DNA of 64,000 nucleotides from Pseudomonas mediterranea CFBP 5447 (GCF_000774145.1 NZ_KN322987.1:1040747-1104746), one strand, 5' to 3'; counted from the stretch's first letter, positions 16,990 to 26,294 are shown. Numbers and translations: made by a program. The notes: generated from the letters alone by a model not told the origin.

Positions 16990-18320
16990 CTGTCGCGCTC
17001 AAGACTGTCGTAGATGAGCGGCCCATGGCGTCGTTTCAGTGGCTGGCCGTGGGTATCTGTATTGTCCTAAACATGATCGATGGCTTCGACGTGCTGGTAA
17101 TGGCCTTCACGGCTTCCTCGGTGTCTGCCGAATGGGGCCTGAACGGCGCGCAGATCGGGCTGTTGTTAAGTGGCGGCTTGTTTGGCATGGCGGCAGGCTC
17201 TTTGTTTATTGCACCGTGGGCGGATCGCTTTGGCCGTCGACCATTGATTCTGTTTTGCCTGCTGCTCTCAGGAGTCGGCATGCTGTTGTCGGCCCTGAGC
17301 CAGTCGCCATTGCAACTGGCGCTGCTGCGCGGGCTGACCGGCTTGGGAATCGGCGGCGTCCTGGCCAGCAGCAACGTGATTGCAAGTGAATACGCCAACA
17401 GACGCTGGCCCGGATTGGCGGTGAGCCTGCAATCCACCGATTATGCGTTGGGCGCGACCCTCGGGGGCCTACTGTCAGTGTGGCTTTTGACGCACTTTGG
17501 CTGGCGTTCAGTATTCATTTTCGGCGGCGCCGTGACCCTAGCGGTGATTCCACTAGTGCTGATGTACTTACCCGAATCGCTGGATTTTCTGATCGCCCGC
17601 CGCCCCGGCAACGCCTTGGCTCGCACCAATCGCCTGGCCGTCCGCCTCGGTCAGCCGGCACTGCACGAATTGCCCATCGCCCACTCGGCGCCAACTTCCG
17701 GCCCCGCGCGCTTGGCACAGTTGCTCTCACCGGCGTCACGGCGCACGACCCTGCTGATCTGGCTGTTGTTCTTCCTGGTGGTGTTCGGCTTTTACTTCGT
17801 GATGAGCTGGACACCGAAGCTGCTGGTATCGGCTGGGCTATCGGCACAGCAAGGGATCAGCGGCGGTGTGTTGCTGAGCATCGGCGGTATCTTCGGCGCG
17901 GCCCTGATTGGCGCCATGGCCTCGCGCTGGCGACTGACCCGCGTGCTGTTGCTGTTCATGCTGGTTACGGCGGGCTTGCTGGTCCTGTTCGTTGACTCGG
18001 CTTCATCGGTATCGATGGCGCTCGGCCTGGGTCTATTGATCGGGTTGTTTTCCAATGGCTGCGCGACGGGTTTGTACGCGCTGTCGCCGATTGTCTATGA
18101 CGCCTCGGTACGAGCAACATGCGTCGGTTGGGGCATCGGTATCGGGCGGATCGGCGCGATTCTTTCGCCGACCGTCGCCGGTCTGTTGCTGTATAGCGGC
18201 TGGCAGCCTCTGCACCTGTATGGGGTGTTCGCCGTGGTATTCGTCATTGCTGCCACCGTGCTGTTGCTACTGAGGCCTGAAGCCAAACAGCAGCCAGGCT
18301 TGATCCTATGTCAAGAGTAG
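16986..18320 (+). CDS. MFS aromatic acid:H+ symporter (AAHS family)
   Basis: A 444-residue protein with 12 predicted membrane spans. It carries the AAHS signatures: DGFDVLVMAF in helix 1 and the loop 2-3 motif GxxADRFGRRP (APWADRFGRRPLIL). PcaK, BenK and similar proteins import benzoate-type acids across the inner membrane with protons. Given the iac operon nearby, indole-3-acetate or another aromatic acid is a reasonable substrate guess. A strong G-rich ribosome site precedes the ATG, and the gene overlaps the leader ORF. Confidence 0.9.
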   Translation: MTVALKTVVDERPMASFQWLAVGICIVLNMIDGFDVLVMAFTASSVSAEWGLNGAQIGLLLSGGLFGMAAGSLFIAPWADRFGRRPLILFCLLLSGVGMLLSALSQSPLQLALLRGLTGLGIGGVLASSNVIASEYANRRWPGLAVSLQSTDYALGATLGGLLSVWLLTHFGWRSVFIFGGAVTLAVIPLVLMYLPESLDFLIARRPGNALARTNRLAVRLGQPALHELPIAHSAPTSGPARLAQLLSPASRRTTLLIWLLFFLVVFGFYFVMSWTPKLLVSAGLSAQQGISGGVLLSIGGIFGAALIGAMASRWRLTRVLLLFMLVTAGLLVLFVDSASSVSMALGLGLLIGLFSNGCATGLYALSPIVYDASVRATCVGWGIGIGRIGAILSPTVAGLLLYSGWQPLHLYGVFAVVFVIAATVLLLLRPEAKQQPGLILCQE

Positions 18321-18650
18321 CGAGGGGGCGCTCAGCGAAGTGGGTGCCCGTACATGCTGGGATATCCGGACACCTTGTGCAAAAACATCGAAAATGACGC
18401 CATTCAGGCGGGTAAAAGATACTGATGAGTGTACGCACACATTCGAGTCAGTTGATGTAGGTATCAATCCAGCCACCGGCCAGCGCCACCCAGTTCGGTG
18501 AGAAGTAATACCATTAGAGATACTGGTTACAAAATGGAATGGAATGACCTCACCGATTTGGTCAACCGAGGAAACAGCTGGCCTGATTAGCTAGTTCGAT
18601 ACATAAATAGTCGGTGAGACCTTTCCATTAGGAATGGAGGTCCGCCGCAG
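18321..18650. promoter_or_regulatory. intergenic region with three TCGGTGAG copies
   Basis: The octamer TCGGTGAG occurs at 18495-18502 and 18611-18618 and inverted at 18549-18556. The two direct copies are each followed after a short gap by CCATTAG, so the repeat unit is larger than the octamer. They flank the probable promoter of the gene at 18651 and could be operator sites. No tRNA or att site was recognised here, although this gap is where the catabolic region meets the ICE core. Confidence 0.35.
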
Positions 18651-19400
18651 ATGAGCGTTTACGTTTTCAATCCGAATACGAAAACCTTCTATCGCCCTAT
18701 TGATGCAGCTTTGCGCTGGTGCAATCTCACTCGCTACGAAGCCCAAATAGTCCAGGCGGACTGGGCTCGCACCGAGAATCTTGCGGTCCTATTTCCCCAG
18801 TGGCCCAATCTTCACATCGCTATCGAAAGGATTTTAGACGCCATACGCAATGGAGAACTGCCTTATGGATGCCTCGGGATTTCTGTTCCTTTCGGAAGCT
18901 ATGTAGAGCCCTTTCAGCTAACCATTCGCCATTCGGACTTACGCCGTTGGATGGAGATTCATTACCCCGACCATAAGCCCAGCTTTTTATTCGAGTCAGG
19001 TGAGGATACTCCTGCAAAGGTCAGCCTCGGAACTTTTCTCTCATTGAAAGCAGATCGAGATGAGTTATCGAGGGAGCTGCAAGCGCAACAGCAGCGCTTT
19101 CAAGAAGTACTTGCAGAGCTCCAGTCGATTGGACTTGAAAGAGATGATCTCAAAGCCTTGGCCAAAACGAATGGCCAACTCAGCGAGCGTAGTGAACTGA
19201 CCTATCACACCATCATTGGCGCATTGGTCAGCCTGCTCTTGGACCATTCACCCGCCGGAAAACCCCTTTCAGTTTTCACGAATCAAGCAGCCATCGTTGA
19301 TGCCATTGTCGCCCGCCATAAAGATGTGCCCGGGCTGAGCAAGCGTACGTTGGATGAAAAATTTGCCGTGGCCAATCGTAGTCTCAAAAAAAATAGCTGA
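18651..19400 (+). CDS. conserved hypothetical protein with coiled coil
   Basis: A 249-residue soluble protein of no recognised family. Residues 1-120 look globular (YVFNPNTKTFYRPIDAALRW at the start). Residues 125-180 form a charged coiled coil (LKADRDELSRELQAQQQRFQ). A small C-terminal helical domain follows that could bind nucleic acid (VDAIVARHKDVPGLSKRTLD). GGAGG lies ten bases upstream of the ATG. It is the first gene on the ICE side, and the C-terminal part resembles the tails of phage and ICE regulatory proteins, which is only an impression. Confidence 0.75.
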   Translation: MSVYVFNPNTKTFYRPIDAALRWCNLTRYEAQIVQADWARTENLAVLFPQWPNLHIAIERILDAIRNGELPYGCLGISVPFGSYVEPFQLTIRHSDLRRWMEIHYPDHKPSFLFESGEDTPAKVSLGTFLSLKADRDELSRELQAQQQRFQEVLAELQSIGLERDDLKALAKTNGQLSERSELTYHTIIGALVSLLLDHSPAGKPLSVFTNQAAIVDAIVARHKDVPGLSKRTLDEKFAVANRSLKKNS

Positions 19401-19515
19401 TCCAGTCAATTGCATTGCAACAGGCCTGGTTGCAATGCAATGACTCATCCGCCCTGCTGCGATTCAATTAATGTCACTTACCACCACGCGCCAATTGGCG
19501 CCAGGAGCGACTAGT

Positions 19516-19740
19516 ATGTCCGGCCAATCTATTCCCTCAGTTGAAGCCACTCAATTCCAACGCCACATCATGCGGCGTGACGAGGTTGAGCGTAAGACCG
19601 GTTTCAAGCGCGCGCACATCTACAACTTGATGAAGGAAGGTAAATTCCCTCAGGCCAAACGCATCGGGCTGCGCGCAGTTGGCTGGGACTCGCTCGAGAT
19701 CGAGCGATGGGTCGTCGAGCGCTTAGACCAACAGGCCTGA
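19516..19740 (+). CDS. AlpA-family excisionase/regulator
   Basis: A 74-residue MerR-like winged HTH of the AlpA type: MRRDEVERKTGFKRAHIYNL, then MKEGKFPQAKRIGLRAVGWD and IERWVVERL. The ATG at 19516 is preferred because AGGAG lies eight bases before it. AlpA-like proteins act as excision factors or activators in P4-like and PFGI-1-type elements. It is immediately followed by parA (4-bp gap), as is common in this ICE class. Confidence 0.88.
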   Translation: MSGQSIPSVEATQFQRHIMRRDEVERKTGFKRAHIYNLMKEGKFPQAKRIGLRAVGWDSLEIERWVVERLDQQA

Positions 19741-19744
19741 TGCC

Positions 19745-20587
19745 ATGCATGTGTTATCGGTGGTTTCCACGAAAGGTGGAGTAGGCAAAACCACAGTAGC
19801 CGCCAATCTCGGTGGCCTGCTTGCGGATGCTGGTCTACGTGTCCTATTGCTCGATCTGGATAGCCAACCCAACCTCTCCAGCTATTACGCCTTGAGCCAG
19901 AAAGCCATTGCCGGGACGTATGAGCTCATTGCACTCAACTTAACAACGCCTGCACAGATTGTTTCCAGGACCGTGATTGCAGGGCTCGACCTCATCATCT
20001 CCAACGACGCTCAAGGCCAGTTGAGTACATTACTGCTGCATGCCCCTGACGGGCGATTACGGCTGCGCAATTTACTCGACGATTTCCGCCCCCGTTACGA
20101 CCTGCTTTTGATCGACACCCAAGGTGCACGTAGCGTGCTGTTGGAGATGGCGATCCTCGCCTGCGATATCGCCCTCTCTCCCATCACACCGGAAATGCTA
20201 GCCGCCCGTGAACTGCGCCGCGGCACTTTGAGGCTGTTCAGTGAACTCGAACCATTTCATCGCGTGGGTATTACACCGCCACCGTTGCGATTGCTGCTGA
20301 ACCAAGTAAATAGCATCCGAGTAGACACGCGGATGATCATCCGTGGCCTGCACGAGGCCTTCGCTGGAGCTCCCGACATATCGATTCTAGGCACCGTAGT
20401 TCCAGACCGAGTGGCTTACCTCAATGCCGCCTCCCTTGGGCTACCAGCCCACCGAATCGAGACTCGCCCGTCACGTGAACGACGCTCGCGATCAGCGCTG
20501 GAAACCATGCAAGCGCTGGCGATCGAGTTGTTTCCGGAATGGCGCGAAGCGATTTCGAGGGTAAGCAGATACGCAGCGGTTCGATAA
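19745..20587 (+). CDS. parA: ParA-family partition ATPase of the ICE
   Basis: A 280-residue deviant-Walker ATPase with STKGGVGKTTVAANLGGLLA at residues 7-26, the DLDSQPNLSSYY block, and Walker B LLLIDTQGARS. It is the Soj-like protein of PFGI-1/PAPI-1 elements, needed for stable maintenance of the excised circle. It works with the ParB-like protein encoded 310 bp downstream. An arginine-rich C-terminal stretch (RERRSRS) may touch DNA. Confidence 0.93.
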   Translation: MHVLSVVSTKGGVGKTTVAANLGGLLADAGLRVLLLDLDSQPNLSSYYALSQKAIAGTYELIALNLTTPAQIVSRTVIAGLDLIISNDAQGQLSTLLLHAPDGRLRLRNLLDDFRPRYDLLLIDTQGARSVLLEMAILACDIALSPITPEMLAARELRRGTLRLFSELEPFHRVGITPPPLRLLLNQVNSIRVDTRMIIRGLHEAFAGAPDISILGTVVPDRVAYLNAASLGLPAHRIETRPSRERRSRSALETMQALAIELFPEWREAISRVSRYAAVR

Positions 20588-20672
20588 GGCGAATTCCGGC
20601 GACGGTATCTCGCGCCAAATCATTTTGTTTGTTCAACCTTGAGGCCAACAGCGTTTGGCGAGGAGTCTTTTG

Positions 20673-20882
20673 ATGTTGGATCGGTTACCCATCGTCGTTC
20701 AGCCGTCCATTCGACAAGATCATCTACCTAACGAGGAATACTGCACCGTGGTCTTTCGCCTGCAGCGTGGGCGCTCGGCCATGGGTCGGCTTCTCGCGGA
20801 ACTGTCTCGGTATTTCGAAGGTTCGGGAATAGCCGAGATCGTTAAATTCGAGGTCGGTGACCATTTGCGTAACCGGCGTTAA
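20673..20882 (+). CDS. small conserved ICE protein between parA and parB
   Basis: A 69-residue protein (MLDRLPIVVQPSIRQDHLPN, then VVFRLQRGRSAMGRLLAELS). The ATG at 20673 follows GAGGAG at good distance; a TTG six codons upstream is less likely. No domain is recognised. It lies in the partition operon, 14 bp before the ParB-like gene, so a role in partition or its regulation is plausible. Confidence 0.7.
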   Translation: MLDRLPIVVQPSIRQDHLPNEEYCTVVFRLQRGRSAMGRLLAELSRYFEGSGIAEIVKFEVGDHLRNRR

Positions 20883-20896
20883 CTGAGGCTGTTCCG

Positions 20897-22480
20897 ATGA
20901 AGAAGCTCACTCAGGAGGAGATCACCGACAAACTGCACCAGGACCACTTCCTTCGAGGGCCAGAACTGGATCGGCTGTCCGACCCAGTCATCGACACCCC
21001 CATGCTGGTCACCCTGGAACAGTTGCGGCCCTACGAACACAACCCGCGCTTCATCCGTAACCCGCTTTACGACGATATCAAAGCCTCTATCCGTGAACGT
21101 GGACTGGACCAGCCGCCACCTATTACCCGCCGCCCAGGAGAACCCCATTTCATCATCCGTAACGGTGGCAATACGCGATTGGCGATTCTCGGCGAGCTGT
21201 GGCAGGAAACCCGCGACGAGTGTTTCTTCCGCATCCATTGCCTGTTCCGGCCCTGGAGCAATGAAATTATCACCCTGCTCGGCCATCTGACCGAAAGCGA
21301 TCTGCACGGCCAGCTCACCTTCATCGAACGTGCTCTGGCGGTAGCCAAACTCAAGACCATGCTCGAATCAGATGGAGCACCACTCTCGCAACGTGAGCTG
21401 GCACGACGTTTTGCCGCTGGCGGCTATCCGATTTCGCAGTCGCACATCAGCCGGATGCTCGACACCCTTGAATATTTACTGCCCGCCATTCCACAAACCC
21501 TATATGCAGGGTTGGGAAAACCAAAAATTGAACGCTTGATTGGTTTACGTAGCCAGGCTGAACGAACCTGGAATCGTTATCCAACCGACGCCATCGCATT
21601 TTCCGAGTTTTGGCTCAACACCTTAGGGCAATTTGATGCCACCCCAGAGTCCTTCGACCTTGAGCAAATCCAGGATGAACTGCTCGAACGCATGAGCCGC
21701 TTACTCGGACAGTCCTACCGCATGTTGGCCCTGGAGCTGGGCGATACCCAACGGGTTATCCGGACGCCTGGCATTGTCGTCGCGCCCCAGGAGAACAACC
21801 CTCTGCCGAGCGTCGATGAACCCGCGGCCGAGCCTCCCCCTTCCGTGCTGCATTCCAAATCAGCTGAAATCAGGACGCAGACCGAAACACAGCGAGAGGA
21901 ACAGCTCACGCTGCCCGAAACGACCATGGTATCAGCAGCCAGCCCTCCGTCACGTGTCCAGCAGATCCGCGAACGGATTGATCGCGCCACTGCCACCAAA
22001 CCAGCACAGATCGTCGAAACCTGCCCGATCGACGACATCTGGATCATCGCACCAACATTGGATAGCCCCGAACAACTGCGTTTAGCCATTGCCGGCCTGG
22101 CTCGGGAAATGGCGGCTTATGCCGGACATCCCGAGAGCATCATCGACCAGAAATATGGCCTGGGCTTCGCCCTGAACATCGAGCAACTTAATCTTGCTGC
22201 GCCTCGTGCGGCCGGCGTTCACCTATTGCTCTTGGCCCTGCTGCGTGCCCAAGACGAAGTGAACTGGGAGGATCGCAAGCAATTGCCCTCAGCCCTGTTA
22301 GGGCAACTGCTATTGGGGGTCTATCAACTCCCACTGACAGATCGTCCCGCCGTGGACGTTGGACTGGAGCGACTACCCGACTGTCTGTTAATCAAACTGT
22401 ATCGCCTCATTCGCTTATCCCGGCGCCTGATCGACTTAACGCTTACCCATGAAGACGATTCACCAAGGGAGCTGCCATGA
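20897..22480 (+). CDS. parB: ParB-family protein, PFGI-1 class
   Basis: A 527-residue protein matching the PFGI-1-class ParB family of ICEs (TIGR03764 type). The N-terminal ParB/Srx fold shows LRPYEHNPRFIRNPLYDDIK and ITRRPGEPHFIIRNGGNTRL. An HTH region follows (LSQRELARRFAAGGYPISQS). The long C-terminal half is family-specific. It overlaps the next gene by 4 bp. Together with ParA it is expected to segregate or stabilise the element. Confidence 0.9.
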   Translation: MKKLTQEEITDKLHQDHFLRGPELDRLSDPVIDTPMLVTLEQLRPYEHNPRFIRNPLYDDIKASIRERGLDQPPPITRRPGEPHFIIRNGGNTRLAILGELWQETRDECFFRIHCLFRPWSNEIITLLGHLTESDLHGQLTFIERALAVAKLKTMLESDGAPLSQRELARRFAAGGYPISQSHISRMLDTLEYLLPAIPQTLYAGLGKPKIERLIGLRSQAERTWNRYPTDAIAFSEFWLNTLGQFDATPESFDLEQIQDELLERMSRLLGQSYRMLALELGDTQRVIRTPGIVVAPQENNPLPSVDEPAAEPPPSVLHSKSAEIRTQTETQREEQLTLPETTMVSAASPPSRVQQIRERIDRATATKPAQIVETCPIDDIWIIAPTLDSPEQLRLAIAGLAREMAAYAGHPESIIDQKYGLGFALNIEQLNLAAPRAAGVHLLLLALLRAQDEVNWEDRKQLPSALLGQLLLGVYQLPLTDRPAVDVGLERLPDCLLIKLYRLIRLSRRLIDLTLTHEDDSPRELP

Positions 22481-23025
22481 ACCTGTCCTTCAATGTGCTC
22501 AACCAGGCCATGCTGACCCAGGTCCTTCACGAGTTGCGCCTGGGTAATCTGCAACGCTGCAAAGCACTCGGACTGGATGAAGAGGACATCTACCTGCTGC
22601 AATCCTTACCTCCTACCACATTGTCACGCCTGGCTAATACCACCGTCCCTTGGGTTGAGGTCAAGATTGATTCGTCGGTGCTGCATCGGTTGATCGACCA
22701 GGCCGAACGCGACGAACAGAACGATCGCCTGATCAACCGAGCGCTCAAGCTCGGTGCCAGCAGTACCATCATGTATCAGTGCTTCGGCTTGGCACATTCG
22801 GAAACCGCCTTGCGCCGACGGCTGCTCAAGATAGAAACCCGCAAGGGCCGCCCTCAGAACTTGAGCGAAGCGCAGGAGCATGCGCTCTGGCAGCGTTGGT
22901 GCCAGCTACGCGCTCAGGACAGTGCTGAGGATCAGCTCGACGCCATGATGATGTTGGCGGAAGAGCAACAGATCAGCTTGACCGTCGTTTGGCAGCAGAT
23001 CGACCATTACAGCAACGGAACATGA
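22477..23025 (+). CDS. DUF2857-family ICE protein
   Basis: A 182-residue protein (MNLSFNVLNQAMLTQVLHEL at the start) of the DUF2857 type. It has a HTH-like stretch (NRALKLGASSTIMYQCFGLA) and a basic segment RRRLLKIETRKGR, suggesting DNA binding. It overlaps both neighbours by 4 bp in the replication operon. Its function is not known. Confidence 0.8.
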   Translation: MNLSFNVLNQAMLTQVLHELRLGNLQRCKALGLDEEDIYLLQSLPPTTLSRLANTTVPWVEVKIDSSVLHRLIDQAERDEQNDRLINRALKLGASSTIMYQCFGLAHSETALRRRLLKIETRKGRPQNLSEAQEHALWQRWCQLRAQDSAEDQLDAMMMLAEEQQISLTVVWQQIDHYSNGT

Positions 23026-24209
23026 ACACTGCCGCTTCCAGTCGTTGGCAGCGTGTTCTGCAGCAATGCACCCAGCAGTTGACTGAACGCTGGCCCGCAC
23101 GCCCCGCCACGGAACCATCCTCCAACCAGGCCCTGCAAGCTGGCTTTCTGTTCAGTGGCCAATCACACGAAATCGTGCCGCGTCGCTTGCTGCTGGATTG
23201 TCGGCTGACGCCATTGGAGCGTAATGCATGGCAAGTATTTCGACTCATGCTACAAGGCCAGGGCGTAGTCACACCGCGCTATGAAGATCTGCAACCTTAC
23301 CTGTCGAGCGTACCCTACGGTGCGTCAGCCTCCCGCGAAACCATCGCTCGGGTGCTGACGATGCTCAGGTTGACGCGCTGGCTTAGCTTGGTGAGCCGTG
23401 GCCGCGATCAGCTCAGCGGGCGTCTACAAGGTTCTCTGTACGTCCTGCACGATGAGCCGTTAACCCCCGCCGAAGCCATGGAGTTGGATCAGGACTATCT
23501 GGAACTGGCCGGACATGCCCTCTCTCATGCGACCAAGGCTGTGCGAATTGTCGCTCAGCATGTTTTGGAAGAAATTCGTCAGGACACCGATATCGATTTG
23601 GATCGACTCCCCACCCGGCTCGACAGTTGGAGCGACCATTGGACACAGCAAGGATTGGATCAGGCGACCGATGAAGCGTTACACGATTCCGAACTGGGTG
23701 GCGATCACCGCGTTCGGAATCGTGCGGGACTCAGTTCGGAATCCGAACTGGGTCCGAACGCCAATGGTTCCGGCAGCGTTCGGAATCCGAACGCTGCCTG
23801 TACTGTATTAAAAGAAAGTATTAGTACGGTACCGCGCGCGACCCCAGCGGTGGATAACCTGCACTGGCCCGATCCGCTTCACCTGAGTCCAAGCGAGCGG
23901 CAGGCCGTCACCGTGACGCTGAACAAGCTTAAGCCCGCAGATCGGCAGGCGGTGCTCAACGAAGCGGGCGCACGATGTGCGGCAGGCAGCGTCCGTAAAC
24001 CCGCGGCGTATCTGTTGGGCCTGATCCAGCGGGCGCTGAAAGGCGATTTCCGCCCTTGGGCAGGTCAGGCAGAATCGTTACCCATGACAGAACCGCCATC
24101 AGCTCCCCCCCGCCAACTTAGGAAAAAGGGCGAACCCGCCTCTGCCCTCGCCCAGGCGTGCCTGGATGAACTGCGCCAGCTACGTAGCAAACGCCCTGGA
24201 CGTCAGTAG
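23022..24209 (+). CDS. STY4528-family ICE replication protein
   Basis: A 395-residue protein of the STY4528 family of pathogenicity-island/ICE proteins, often described as replication related. Residues 40-160 include a winged-helix-like segment (LTPLERNAWQVFRLMLQGQG, then SASRETIARVLTML). The start is the ATG overlapping the upstream stop as ATGA. The linker around residues 225-270 carries three copies of a short S-E-L/VRNPN-type unit, a local amino acid repeat matching GTTCGGAATCCGAAC-like palindromes in the DNA (23.69-23.80 kb). Confidence 0.82.
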   Translation: MNTAASSRWQRVLQQCTQQLTERWPARPATEPSSNQALQAGFLFSGQSHEIVPRRLLLDCRLTPLERNAWQVFRLMLQGQGVVTPRYEDLQPYLSSVPYGASASRETIARVLTMLRLTRWLSLVSRGRDQLSGRLQGSLYVLHDEPLTPAEAMELDQDYLELAGHALSHATKAVRIVAQHVLEEIRQDTDIDLDRLPTRLDSWSDHWTQQGLDQATDEALHDSELGGDHRVRNRAGLSSESELGPNANGSGSVRNPNAACTVLKESISTVPRATPAVDNLHWPDPLHLSPSERQAVTVTLNKLKPADRQAVLNEAGARCAAGSVRKPAAYLLGLIQRALKGDFRPWAGQAESLPMTEPPSAPPRQLRKKGEPASALAQACLDELRQLRSKRPGRQ

Positions 24210-24352
24210 ATTTGATGCCACTGGCATCATTCTCGAGCGTCTCGAAATTCAACCATCTCAAACCAAACCGAACACACCGCATTCAGGTTTTTCGCTGCCC
24301 TCAAAGCTCATCCGTCACAAGGTGCTCACCAAGCTTATGCGAGGACTCCATC

Positions 24353-25108
24353 GTGGCCGATCACTACCAGCTCAACCTGGGCTCATTGCGCAGCAGCATC
24401 ACGTTAACGCTGCATACCCATCACGCCGCTCGCATCTGGCAAGGCCGGACTGCACGCGAAGGTGTTCACTCGATCATGGGTATGGCCGGCTATATCAGCG
24501 TCACCAACCTGATCAAGCAAACCGCGGCACAGGACGACCCGTATGCCGACTGGGCCATGGTGCAACTCGAAGAAAAACTGTTGCAGGCCAAGGCTGGGAT
24601 GCTGGAACTGACCCAACAGCTTGATCGGATCAGACAAGACCTGCCGACCCAAATCGACATGAGCGACAACCTCAACATCCACCCCGTCACCTTGCCGTTA
24701 TACATCGGCAGCCAATTGGGCTTTCTGGCGGTGTACCTGTTGACCGATTACGACACACTGGTACGCCATACCCTATTGGCCCATCACACCGCTCTGATCG
24801 GCCGCATGGACATGGAAACCTGGATCGATGACGGCGCCCATCTACTGCGCAGCCTATTCGGCCTGGCGCAGCGTTACCGGCATGCCGGTGTTACGCGCGA
24901 TGACATGGCAGCGAACAACGCTCGCGCCCTAGCGGCCATCGACAAACTGGGATTGCCCCCCATGGACATCCTCGAGGGTCATCGCCGCTCCCAGTTTGCG
25001 CCACCGATCATTCGCCGAGGGGCTGTGCCTATGGATGACGCTGAGACTCTGGCTGAGGAGCCCAGTGGACCATCAACGACCGTGGATGAGCCTGAGGGCG
25101 ACGCATGA
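24353..25108 (+). CDS. PFL_4669-family ICE protein (TIGR03761)
   Basis: A 251-residue protein matching the TIGR03761 family of PFGI-1-class elements: LGSLRSSITLTLHTHHAARI, then GRTAREGVHSIMGMAGY. The GTG at 24353 is used because GAGGAC precedes it and the family begins there; the open frame extends 47 codons further upstream without family similarity. It lies in the replication block and overlaps DUF3158 by 4 bp. Molecular role unknown. Confidence 0.85.
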   Translation: MADHYQLNLGSLRSSITLTLHTHHAARIWQGRTAREGVHSIMGMAGYISVTNLIKQTAAQDDPYADWAMVQLEEKLLQAKAGMLELTQQLDRIRQDLPTQIDMSDNLNIHPVTLPLYIGSQLGFLAVYLLTDYDTLVRHTLLAHHTALIGRMDMETWIDDGAHLLRSLFGLAQRYRHAGVTRDDMAANNARALAAIDKLGLPPMDILEGHRRSQFAPPIIRRGAVPMDDAETLAEEPSGPSTTVDEPEGDA

Positions 25109-25623
25109 CTCTCAAGCACCCTGCTCAACCGATAGCCTTCGAAGGGCTGACTTCAGATGCCTATCGACAGCTCGAACACGCCGCCTCCCTAAAAGGCCTT
25201 TTAAAACCATTTAAGGGTAAGGGGGAGTTGGAGTACCTGGCGCAAGTTGCGAGGGAAATCGAGGCGCAACTATGTCGTTTGATGGAAACCCTGGTGCAGC
25301 AGGCAGAACGCCTTCCTTACTCGCTGCTGGATTTTCGCCTGGTGTTGCAGAACACCAATGCTGGCAGCACCTTCCTACGTTGGCGCACTCGTGATTTCTC
25401 CCGTATGGGCGTTGCGGTCTGGGAACTGCAACTCGGCAACAAAGCCTTGCCGCAGCTTGTGCGCGAGGGCTTGCACCGATTCGAATGCGACCGCATTGCG
25501 CTGAACCTGCAGATGAGCGTGGTGCATTCGATACTGCGCCAGGCCACCACCTGCGCGATCAAAATGGCCAGTGCCGACGAGCGACTGCGCCAGTTCACTA
25601 CAGCAGTGGAGGTATCACGATGA
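25105..25623 (+). CDS. DUF3158-family ICE protein
   Basis: A 172-residue DUF3158 protein (FEGLTSDAYRQLEHAASLKG, LLQNTNAGSTFLRWR-like core, TRDFSRMGVAVWE). The family is nearly always found between the TIGR03761 and SSB genes of this ICE class, exactly as here. The 4-bp overlaps on both sides argue for coupled translation. Confidence 0.85.
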   Translation: MTLKHPAQPIAFEGLTSDAYRQLEHAASLKGLLKPFKGKGELEYLAQVAREIEAQLCRLMETLVQQAERLPYSLLDFRLVLQNTNAGSTFLRWRTRDFSRMGVAVWELQLGNKALPQLVREGLHRFECDRIALNLQMSVVHSILRQATTCAIKMASADERLRQFTTAVEVSR

Positions 25624-26090
25624 GTACTTTTTTTGTCGGCGAAGGCAATATCGGCAGTGCGCCAGAATTCCAGGAGTTTGCCTCAGGCAATGACGAGCCA
25701 CGGCGTCTGCTGCGACTGAACGTGTACTTCGACAATCCCGTGCCGCGCGACGGTAGCTATGAAGATCGGGGCGGTTACTGGGCACCGGTTGAGCTCTGGC
25801 ACCGCGAAGCGGAACATTGGAGCATGCTGTACCGGAAAGGCATGCGCGTACTGGTCGAGGGTCGCACGGTCAAAGATGAGTGGGAGGACAGCGAGGACAA
25901 TGCGCGGGTGACCTTCAAGATCGAGGCCCGTCGGGTCGGTATCCTGCCTCATCGTGTACAAAGTGTGGTCATGCGCGAGCGTTCCAGTGAACAGACAGCG
26001 CCAGGAAAACACGGCGGACAAGGTACAGAGCCAGCCAGTCCACCGGCATCTAAGCCCAGGAAGCGTCGAGGGCAGCAACCTACGGATTGA
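25620..26090 (+). CDS. ssb: ICE-encoded single-stranded DNA-binding protein
   Basis: A 156-residue OB-fold SSB: MSTFFVGEGNIGSAPEFQEF, then RLNVYFDNPV, APVELWHREAEHWSMLYRKG and RVLVEGR. The start is the ATG overlapping the DUF3158 stop. The C-terminal tail ends GQQPTD and lacks the classic DDDIPF tip, so interaction with host SSB partners may differ. It should cover single-stranded DNA during transfer or replication of the element. Confidence 0.88.
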   Translation: MSTFFVGEGNIGSAPEFQEFASGNDEPRRLLRLNVYFDNPVPRDGSYEDRGGYWAPVELWHREAEHWSMLYRKGMRVLVEGRTVKDEWEDSEDNARVTFKIEARRVGILPHRVQSVVMRERSSEQTAPGKHGGQGTEPASPPASKPRKRRGQQPTD

Positions 26091-26209
26091 TGGGGCTGGC
26101 ATAAAAAATGCGCCTTTACGCGACTCTGCTGTGCTGCGCTTACGCCCCGCTCGTGAATATGCGCGTCATGCCCAGGCGGCAGAGGGGCAGCAACCTCTCC
26201 ACTGACTAA

Positions 26210-26240
26210 TATGAGAAGCCTGCAGTTCAGGTTTCTCATA
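26210..26240. promoter_or_regulatory. 13-bp hairpin upstream of topB
   Basis: TATGAGAAGCCTG (26210-26222) pairs with CAGGTTTCTCATA (26228-26240) with one G-T wobble and a 5-nt loop. It lies in the 204-bp gap between ssb and topB, and no T-run follows. It may be an attenuator, RNA stabiliser or protein site. Confidence 0.5.
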
Positions 26241-26294
26241 CCCCGCATTAGATGATTCAACAACTCTGCTTCGGACCCCATCTGGAGCTGTCCT

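Noticed and set aside
18421..18480. Possible tRNA 3' end or att site (ATTCGAGTC) at the catabolic/ICE junction
   Set aside because: The surrounding bases do not form acceptor, D and anticodon arms, and there is no CCA-proximal stem or repeat to pair with.
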